Shown in pieces: positions 1-7,925 of a stretch of DNA of 12,547 nucleotides. The position numbers were made by a program, and so were the translations under genes. Under the pieces are notes generated by a model. That model did no database searches, was not told the origin of the DNA, and worked only from the letters and a program-made list of their open reading frames with translations. How positions within the stretch are numbered: the stretch's first letter is position 1; each line of letters starts with the position of its first letter. Source of the DNA: Paraglomus occultum (lineage: Eukaryota; Glomeromycota; Glomeromycetes; Paraglomerales; Paraglomeraceae); contig CAJVPJ010001076.1 of assembly GCA_910592205.1 (NCBI GenBank), positions 1 through 12,547 on the forward strand, written 5' to 3'.

Positions 1-147
1 TACAGGAGATTTGCCTAAACCGAGAAATAGCTATGATATGGACTCGGCTGCAGGTATGTAAACGACAACGGTTATTGCTGAAGTCAATGTACAATATTAA
101 CCTCGCCCATTTCTTATGATTTAGTGACCCAAACATTCTTTGAATAA
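1..147 (+). CDS. 3' end of an unidentified gene (last two exons, 5' part outside the window)
   Basis: Reading frame 2 stays open from base 2 and meets a strong fungal-type donor, GTATGT, at 54. A 71-bp stretch follows with a TTAAC-like branch site near 97, and it ends in TTTAG at 120-124. Joining base 53 to base 125 keeps the frame and adds a short tail ending VTQTFFE, then TAA at 145-147. An AATAAA overlaps the stop and a second lies at 168-173, as expected just after a gene. The visible protein tail (about 24 residues) contains NSYDMDSAA and is too short to name a family. The intron length matches those of the neighbouring genes. The call rests only on splice-site logic and the poly(A) signals. 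A chance open frame is possible. Confidence 0.4.
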
Positions 148-173
148 ACTTTTTTTTCTTCCAATTAAATAAA
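143..173 (+). terminator. Possible polyadenylation signals of the left-edge gene
   Basis: Two AATAAA hexamers occur, at 143-148 (overlapping the proposed TAA stop) and 168-173 (21 bases after it), in an AT-rich stretch. They sit where a plus-strand mRNA from the left-edge gene would be cleaved. The hexamer is common by chance in DNA this AT-rich, so this is only supportive. Confidence 0.3.
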
Positions 174-416
174 TTAAATATGTCAATACGGATGAGTTAA
201 CAAGATACCGTATTCTTGTTGTCAGGGTCAATGAACTTTGGATTATTTTGACCTCGAACATCGCGCGAGTACAATAATAAGTAATAATGTCTAGCGTAGA
301 TCTCTACGGCGCACCCAATCTTATAATAATGTTAACAATTCACATTCTTGGATAAACTTACAGTTTCAAGATTATACTCCTTTCACAATGTATATGGTTT
401 GTCATAGACCTTCGGT

Positions 417-535
417 TCATTTCACCGACAATCATATACCCGACAATCATATACCCGACAGGTACATTTCACCGATAAAAACTACCAAAAAAGGATAACC
501 GAAATAATGTTGGGGAAATTTTGTCGGTGAAATGA
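417..535. mobile_element. MITE-like short inverted-repeat element
   Basis: The first 15 bases (417-431, TCATTTCACCGACAA) are the exact reverse complement of the last 15 (521-535). The outer length is 119 bp. A partial third copy, CATTTCACCGA, lies inside at 465-475. The interior also carries a 15-bp tandem repeat. There is no coding capacity. Small non-coding elements with terminal inverted repeats are typical of MITEs mobilised by DNA transposases. No clear target-site duplication is visible at the boundaries, so the true ends may lie elsewhere or the element may simply be a repeat-derived hairpin. Confidence 0.5.
425..460. repeat. 15-bp tandem repeat, 2.4 copies, inside the inverted-repeat element
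   Basis: The unit CCGACAATCATATAC occurs at 425-439 and identically at 440-454, followed by a partial CCGACA at 455-460. The first unit overlaps the left inverted-repeat arm, so the array seems to have grown by duplication of the element's end. Confidence 0.85.
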
Positions 536-577
536 CTGCCCGTCGATGCTCCCCCTTATTTGTAGTTAAGCAGTAAT

Positions 578-595
578 GTTTTATTATAATAAAAC
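578..595. repeat. 18-bp perfect palindrome
   Basis: GTTTTATTATAATAAAAC reads the same on both strands. It is AT-rich and could form a cruciform. Such palindromes can be targets or footprints of mobile elements, but an AT-rich spacer can also contain one by chance. Confidence 0.7.
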
Positions 596-1165
596 CTAAC
601 ACATTGAATTAATTATTCTATTTTAACTGCATTGTAGTTAGTATAGCTATCATAAGGCGCAGTTAACAAAATCTTTTGAATTGATGTTCGCTCTACGAAT
701 AAACTGTTGAACCGAAAAGTATTAGCAAAACGAGAATGCAGTTAGGTATTTACAGTACTTTGTTTTTTGTGTTTGAAATAGTTAATACCTACGCTTATTT
801 TACATCACAGACTTCAAACGTCGAATTCGAAACGCGCATATCTTATAGATTGATCTTCGCACGGGAAAATCTCTTACCTCTTGCAGTTGTTTCAGACTCG
901 CCCATATATCTAGGTAATACCATTTATCTTTATTGGAGACTCGCGAGTCCTATGACATTTACAATCAAACGGAATAGTATACAAATATACGAATTCGCAA
1001 TAATAAAGATAATAAAAGAAAGAATATGGATATAACAGCAAAATTGGGATAATCAATGACGTAGGTGGTATAGAAAAGTGCTATTCTAATCCTTAATTAA
1101 TTGATATATACAATATTTGTTGCAGCAACATTAAAACATGCTTTATACACATGTCGGAATGTTTG

Positions 1166-1183
1166 TTTTTTTTTAAAAAAAAA
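1166..1183. repeat. T9A9 homopolymer junction
   Basis: Nine T bases are followed directly by nine A bases, about 110 bp past the MED13 stop codon. This is low-complexity DNA. On the minus strand it lies in or beyond the likely 3' untranslated region of MED13 and could mark the end of the transcription unit, but no canonical AATAAA accompanies it. Confidence 0.5.
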
Positions 1184-1293
1184 TCCAAATATTAAACTTT
1201 ACAGTAGCTAAGATACAAGGCAAAAATTAAACTACCAAACTAAATATACTAAACATCAATGTAAAAACTGCCGTCCATCTATCTCCTCCCATC

Positions 1294-4200
1294 TCAGCAT
1301 GTTGGGATATCTGTAAACACTCGCATCATTCGTTCTGTTACTAATAAATGATTTGGAATAATGTTCGGAGTCTTCAAAGGAGTGGAATCTACATATCCGA
1401 GTCGATTATATTTGCGAATTATATCCCAAAGAACTTTTGATGGTTTACGATCTGTCGGCACGTTTGCCGAATTGTTTGTCGAATTATTTGTCGGGTTATT
1501 CATCAAAGTGACTTTAATCGCAGTTGATGGACGACTGCCTCGGAATGTCTCTAGAATGTACCCACTTGCCGCTGGTCGCATGTCATTAATGGGGATCGGA
1601 TGATTTAGTACCATGCCTGATACTTTGCGGCCAGCCCCTTGGAGTACTTTTCCTTCTTCGGCTGGCGTGCGGTCAGGATCGACATGGAGTACTATCCCTT
1701 CTACTGGCATAAGATCGAGACAGGAATGTATATCGACACAGACAAGTAACAAGGACCATTGTGACTGGCTATCTGCATTGGATTGCAACCAGGCTAAATT
1801 ACAAAATGGGCATAAGAACGGTTAATGACCATTGAACCGTAAATCATTTAAACAAGCAGTCAACCTCGCCAATAGTAAATTGCAACCTCACGCCTCATTT
1901 ACCCATTGACTCACCATCACGTTCTTCTCTGTTCATCTCTCCAAGTTTGCATACCAAAACTTGCGATGCAGTAAATGCATAACGCGGTTTAACTTCATGA
2001 ACGGTCCTCTTCCATATATCGTTTAGCAACTCTCGGATTTTCCTTCCCTTCGATGGCAGGTTACAACTCTCCAAGTGACGCCCCTTGTCATCTGTCCATA
2101 AACAGACAATCCACTGACGATCAAAACTGAATGCATATGATACGTGGAGGGTTTCATTTGCATATACTATCGTCGGGTGTCTGGGATCTGTATTCTCAAT
2201 GTTCACCGCCTTTACAGACTTTTCTGCAGGTTCATCACCAACTTCATATGGCAGTGCCTATCAAGGAATAATGAAGCATTAGAATTCCAACGAAAACAAA
2301 AATTTCCCATATAATACCAGTCTCCCAAACTTACCAATGCTAGCATAGCTCTATTATATACCGAGAATGCAATTTCCTCACAGCCCGACTTTAGTTTATC
2401 GAAATTGGTATTGTGATGTAGAACGTGTTCAATGGGAACTATCTGAAGCGTAACATTTGGTTGGTATCCACGTTTCTTGAGGCTTTCGCACAAGGATTCC
2501 TTAAGGGCAATAAAACACTTGCAAATATCGAGATAGGCAGTGGTATGTGTAAATATATTGACAAAGTATATGACAATGTCCTTTCCTTTCCTTCTGAAAA
2601 TAGGATGAGCTAACTCTTTCCCTATATCGGCAGACTCTCTTATGTACACGTCGACTATGGGCTCCGCGGGTTGTTTGCGAGATGCTGGTTTACATATAAT
2701 AAGGAAAACAATCATTAGCAACCCCGATGCATATTTATTATTCCATTTCAGTAAAATCACCAATAGGATAACGAAACTAGTATCTTACCATCTGAAATTT
2801 CGTATAATCCTCTATGCGGATTGTTTTGTGTAATACTCTTCTGGACTCTTTCATAAATCTGAGCGTCAGTCTCATCATGATAACTCTTGTCACCTTCATG
2901 TTTTGCACGATCTCTTTTTCGTCGACGCTCTTCTTCAGCTGCTTCACGTTCTTGCGTGAATCTCACTATCTTCTCTGTGTATGTAATGTCCTTCTCCAAA
3001 TACTTGGCCGCGCTATGAAGCCCTAAATTTTCATCTCTCTTTGCAAGATCACCTGCAACATGTTTACCAAGATTACATGCTTCATAACAAGCACCAACAT
3101 TGCAACAAAACTCTTTTACTTTATCGCGCATCGTATAGCGAATTACATCCCTGTTGTCAGCATTCTTTTTCCGGATTGCATGAGTCGCTGGGTATACAGC
3201 AAACCAAAGAATGTCCTTCTTTCCCCCAAGCGGTTTTAGTTTTTGCTCCGTCCAATTTTTGAGAATAGCTCGATCGCAGACTATATCGTCATTATCATAG
3301 GCTATTGTCACTTGTGGCTCGCCAAGCGTTTGGAGATTTGGTTCCGGTTGCTTTGTTTTCGAAATAAACTTTGAATTTGGATATCGATGCTGCTCATTGA
3401 GGGCTTGAAACTCGGAAATAGTCAAAGGTCCACGTACAGATACATCTGACATCTGCTCCGAAGGTTTTATACTTTCAGACATGTCTTTTAATACATCGAC
3501 CATTAAATTAAATACCCCTGCTGCCTCGGCTGGCGGTGCAACCGTTGACTTTACTCCGCCCTTTACAGCCTCCATAGCCAGTCGATTTCTCTCTAGTGTT
3601 ACTCGCGTAGTCTCCCCGGTCTTATATTCTCCGGCAAACGGGTATGGTGCAAGCACCACTTGTTTTCTCAAACAAGCACTTGCTTCGCAGAATTTTCGTG
3701 ATTCTTCTTCCTTGCTCTTGGGCGCATTACGCGACTCGGATATTAGTAGTTTCTCTTCAAGCAGTTGATAATCAAACATCATTATAAATCTACTACAATT
3801 TTCCATTTGAAGCTTACGAATATGATTGGACTCTTCCTTATGCTCTTCTTCGTCTTCGGAACAGCTCAGCGCCCAACTTTCAACTTCTATATCTGATGCG
3901 TCAAGTGAATCTTCTTTTTTTGAATAAATAATGTCTGTATAGTCGGATATTTCTTCTGCATCATCTTCTGTATCTTCGCTCGCACTTTCGTCCGTATCTC
4001 CGTCTGTATCTTCAGCATTCTCATTGTCTGTATCTTCAACCGCATCTTCAGCCGTATCTTCTGACTCGTCAACTTTTTGTTTTTTTCTAAAGCATTCTGG
4101 TACGTAGGAAGGCGTATAGGAAAAACTGTCCATGTTGTACGAGTCAGATACGGTTTCGTCGTCTTCTCGTTTTCTCTTCAGCGGATTGTTAAATATATCC

Positions 4201-6719
4201 CTCAAATATTTTGAACTGTCCACAGAATAGTTGAACGTAAGTGGCGTATATTCAGGAGGTGTATAAGGTCTCGGTTTCCCTGGAACATATGTCAATTGCT
4301 CTATTGTCCGTACTTCTTCAGTTTTTTGCGGCGTTGATATTTGTATAACCGCGGGCGTGTCAATTGTTGTCGATGGTGGAGCCGGAGTCGGGTCGTCGAA
4401 CCAGTCGAAGTCTTCGTCTTCAATATTCCCATCTGAATCCGAAAAGTGGTAATCAGAGACACCCACAACTGCCGATGCATCCTCGTTCAGTATTCGTGTG
4501 CTGTCTGCAGGAATTATCGATGGGCTCGTCGATGGTTCGTCAGAAGGGGCTACGTCTGGGGGGGATGGATAAGCGGGTAGTTCTTGGTCGTTCGGCGTTG
4601 AGTGCGTCCCAGTTCTCGATGGTCCAGGCGTTAACGGCTGTCTTGGTGACTTCATATTCAAAGAACTACCTGCCATCCCTGGCGTGTTTGGGGTCATTGT
4701 CGTCTCAGGGCCAATAGAATTCTGATTATATGCGTATGTCAAGTCGGTCCCCGGTCGGCTTCCGTATCTTCGGCGTTCTCTCTCTACATAATATACAGCT
4801 CCTTCGTATTGATACCATTTAGATGGAGGTTGAGTATCAAGATTCACCTTTGCAAGTGCTTCTCTTCTCCAAGGACGTTCACTCTTGAAGAAATCCATCT
4901 TTGTTGCCTCGTCCGGTAATACCGAGTCGTCGAATTGTTTAAGCGAGAGTGAATATTTTGAAAAGGCTTGACTTTCTTGAATGTTCCACTTGTGGAGTTT
5001 CTCATTGTTTGGATGCGGCGTCGTCGGCACGCCACGCTCCAAGCAGATCCGAAGCCAGTTTCCAATTTGATCCCGAAAGTCTTGCTCCAAGCAGCTAAGT
5101 TTGTGTCCAATCCCGGCCAAACGTGTCTGATCCTTTACATTAACCCCTGATATCGCGAAAGTGGCACAGGTTGGATATGGGATTTCCTTCGTGACGTCGC
5201 CAACAACCAAGCGCACAATGCAGAATGTGGGAAGATCGGACTTGCACGGTAAATTCAATTTGGAAAAAGACAATCCGGCTAGTGTCTGAAATTCAGCAAG
5301 AATTGCAGAAGCTTCTTCTTTCAATATAGACGCGCCACTACCCACAATAGATCCTTCTATGCCGAGAGGAGCCAACAGTACCCGTGTTCCATCTTTTTTG
5401 AGGTCCGAAAGTTCTAGCGGCCGAACATGCCGTATCACTATGGAGGGTGCTACAAGCAGATTTGTTGATGATAAATTAACGTTTACACGGACTGCTGGCA
5501 TTCCTTCGGAAATGGGCTTGTCCAGGGAGGATAAAACTAAATGCCACTCTCCGAGAGGAATAGAACCGTGTCTCGTTAAACCCCTATTGAATGGAAAAAA
5601 AAAGTTGTCAATCATTGTAATCAATTAGCAATATGATATAACCATATAAACCAATTTAAGATTTAGTAGATTTTTTTTTTGCCTGTAATATTGACGCAAT
5701 TCTCCGGTCTAATATTTTAAATCACGTATTGTTAATCTATCGTGCAAATAACCCTGACTTACCGGCTGATGAGATTCCTCAACGATCTTACGAAAAGACG
5801 ATATTGAAGGCCTGAAGATTCAAGATCCTCAAAAGAAAAACACCCTTCGCTCTCCTCTGTTTATAACAATGCATGATATAAATCAATAAACACGAGGCTT
5901 ATGTTAGTATTCGTTCGATAATAATCACACCTCTTATAACCCCTTTGTAACTAAGAACTAAAGCATCCGAGTCTGCCATTCAATTATTGCATTAAACTCT
6001 CTTACATTCACATTCAAATGCTAGTCATTATCAGTCCTCATAACTCAAAAGCTCCCATCGCCACCTCACACTTCATTATCATCAATCATTCTAACGTCTA
6101 TTATCATTTGTACGTTAATGGGTGCTTACCCTTTAATGCCTGGACGGAATCCATCCACCTATTATTGCCTTGATTCAACCAAAATACCCAGAGCTCTCTT
6201 GTGCAATTCAGACGTTCTCCGAACGAGAGAAAATTATAGTCTCCTTGCCATCGCCATGCGCATGGAACCCCTGCAGCGAGTAGACTAACATAAGCCCTTA
6301 TTAATGGATCGGAAATCCCTTCGAGGGACTCTGAGGGCAGTCCTGTTGTTATCTTCCAGAACTGTTGTAGATCTTCCGTGGAACTTGTGTAAGTGAAGGT
6401 TTTATAGCTGACCTTCGCCAGGCCAGCCTGTATGTCAAAAAAAAGAATACGTTATGTTTAGTGTTGCTAGCATTTGTGAGCACTAAACGTGGCATTAAAT
6501 ATCAAAACAAGGGTTAAGAAACACGATCTGAATTATATAGCATATATTTATCCAAAAGACACATTATACGATCGTTGAGGTGTTACAGCTTTGGACTTTG
6601 TCGAGCTTATATAGTTATGCACAAACCAGGTCCAAGCGCATACATACCAGACAGAGAATGTTTGTTGAAAGCTCTTCAACGTAGCTCTCATAGTTGCTTG
6701 CCGCCATCTTTGTACTCAT
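1294..6719 (-). CDS. MED13: Mediator complex subunit 13 (CDK8 kinase module), seven exons
   Basis: MED13 links the CDK8-cyclin C-MED12 kinase module to core Mediator and controls RNA polymerase II transcription in the nucleus. Exons, read on the minus strand: 6719-6648, 6427-6130, 5856-5763, 5583-2789, 2684-2335, 2257-1915, 1793-1294. Donors are GTATGT, GTAAGC, GTAAGT, GTAAGA, GTAAGT and GTGAGT, all phases match, and the total is 1483 codons plus stop. Visible family marks: NILCL at 20-24 and VPCAW at 78-82; the hallmark ELWVFW at 102-107; a conserved SLRNLISRGL segment spanning exons 3/4; EDFDWFDD at 545-552; a MID-like block with KKDILWFAVYP at 943-953 and ACYEACNLGKH at 986-996; and a PIWI-like C-terminal half from about 1087. 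A long disordered linker (about 430-800) carries basic clusters KRKR (624-627) and RKKQKV (654-659), likely a nuclear signal, and an acidic tract. The length is close to yeast Med13 and shorter than animal forms. A second ATG at 6707 (residue 5) has the better start context. Confidence 0.93.
3945..4070 (-). repeat. Acidic D/E/T/S-rich repeat within MED13 coding sequence
   Basis: Exon 4 encodes an imperfect tandem of short acidic units such as EDT, DTD and DTED at about residues 660-701. At DNA level this is repeated pyrimidine-rich TATCTTC-type words on the plus strand. It lies directly after the second basic cluster of MED13 and in the middle of the disordered linker. Such tracts often vary in length between isolates through slippage. 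They can also serve as flexible, phosphorylatable spacers. Confidence 0.7.
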
Positions 6720-7925
6720 TTGGCGGCCAAACAGCGCGCAATTATAAAAAGACTTTACAAGTAACAACCACAGAACGCTTATTACTTGAAAGATTCTGCA
6801 CACAATTGAGTACCCAAGTTTATCGCTAGACCCTGGGAAACCAGAATTCGAAATGCTTTAAAACATTTCATGTGGATACGAACCTATCACGAATCGCGAT
6901 TTCAACTGGGCGTAGTCTGTTAATCATGGATGCATGTTTTAATTCTCAATGCGGAAAGCTAAATATCACGTGATAAATATGAAAAAAAAATGATACGAGT
7001 TCTCTAACTACTGAACTATGGATTGTATGTACTGGATTGGTTGGACACTGAGCGCATATAACCAGTAATAAATTCCTATCGGTTATAACTCGGCAAAAAA
7101 CCGAACAGGGTTTCAAACTGGTTGAGCGCTACAATCTGTGTCATGATCCCCATCCCCGCTTCTTTATTTGTAAATAATATTTGTTATGCCGTGCGTAGTT
7201 CGATGCCAGTTTTAGGAACTGTCGACATATGTTGTGATAAAACTTGTCGCTCGCGTGAGATTTACCATTATAAATTTTGAGCATAATAATAATGAGTGCG
7301 TCGTCTGTTAACGTTTTCAAGACTTTGCCTTTTTTTTAAATTGCTACTCACACAGTTGATTTATTTCGCGTCTCAATTTTTCGTTAGTATTCTCCATCCA
7401 TTAGTTGAAAGTAACGTCTATCGTATTTGCGTGTCCATTAATAATGCTTTATGTCGAATACATTAGGAATGTGAGAAACGATGAAATTCGCGTTCTTTAG
7501 TAGTAACAGTCGCGAATAAATGCTAGGTGACTGACCGCAAAGTCAATTTGTATGTAAGCGTCACAATCGAACATATTACTATTTCATTGTTATTTGCATA
7601 GAAGGAGCATTGATAATGAAAATGTTGTAGTATGCCAAAGAGTTTATATTCTACATATACCATCTTTTACTCAATTTCCCTATTAATAATTAGGTTCTCT
7701 CGTGTCCAAGTTGGTGCCTGTAATAACAATTACCAGCTCGTGTGTTCACAGATGATGTTTCTATATTGCACATCCTTGCCATATAATGAACCAATTGCCT
7801 TAGTATTAGGAAAGGCTTGTAGCGCTTACAGTATATGCTATTATTAAAACAATTAGTCATAGCCATGAACTTTTAATTTTTAGAGATCAAGTCAGTGGCC
7901 AAATAAATCACGAAGAATCTCCGTT
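6720..7925. other. Intergenic spacer: MED13 upstream region and GTPase 3' region
   Basis: About 1.2 kb of AT-rich DNA lies between the MED13 start (6719) and the GTPase stop (7926). The part next to 6720 should contain the MED13 promoter and 5' untranslated region. In-frame open sequence runs upstream of the chosen start to an ATG at 6803, but the family's N-terminus begins near 6719, so this is taken as leader. One palindromic CACGTG site is listed separately. A 71-codon open frame at 7632-7847 (+) shows no sign of being a gene. No RNA gene was recognised. Confidence 0.6.
6964..6975. promoter_or_regulatory. Palindromic CACGTG (E-box) site upstream of MED13
   Basis: TATCACGTGATA is a perfect 12-bp palindrome centred on CACGTG, about 250 bp upstream of the MED13 start. 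In fungi, CACGTG is bound by basic helix-loop-helix factors of the Cbf1/Pho4 type. The extended symmetry suits a dimer, but function here is inferred only from the motif and its position. Confidence 0.4.

Larger units (their letters stand above)
148..1293. other. Intergenic spacer between convergent genes
   Basis: About 1.1 kb of AT-rich DNA lies between the 3' end of the plus-strand gene at the left edge and the 3' end of MED13 on the minus strand. It holds the inverted-repeat element at 417-535, a palindrome at 578-595 and a T9A9 run at 1166-1183. A 99-codon open frame at 736-1035 (+) is not supported as a gene: it shows no recognisable motif, no low-complexity or targeting pattern, and no splice signals linking it to anything. 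Confidence 0.6.

Noticed and set aside
425-460. CRISPR-like array
   Set aside because: The 15-bp units abut with no spacers, there are fewer than three copies, and the setting is eukaryotic.
736-1035. 99-codon open frame on the plus strand in the left spacer
   Set aside because: No family resemblance, no motif, no splice partners, and isolated in a spacer between convergent gene ends. An open frame of this length is plausible by chance.
4364-4717. 117-codon plus-strand frame opposite MED13, with several smaller ones at 3481-3768, 2814-3262 and 5359-5628
   Set aside because: These are antisense shadows of the well-supported MED13 coding exon and show no independent features.
5584-5624. A MED13 start at an ATG at 5615, or at a TTG at 5624, in front of the large exon
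   Set aside because: The T-rich stretch ending TTCAATAG is a splice acceptor, and upstream exons in correct phase supply the conserved N-terminal domain including ELWVFW.
7020-7150. tRNA-like sequence resembling GGTTTCAAACTGG
   Set aside because: No cloverleaf with matching acceptor and anticodon stems could be drawn around it.
7632-7847. 71-codon plus-strand frame in the spacer between MED13 and the GTPase
   Set aside because: Short, without motifs or splice support. Expected by chance in a 1.2-kb spacer.
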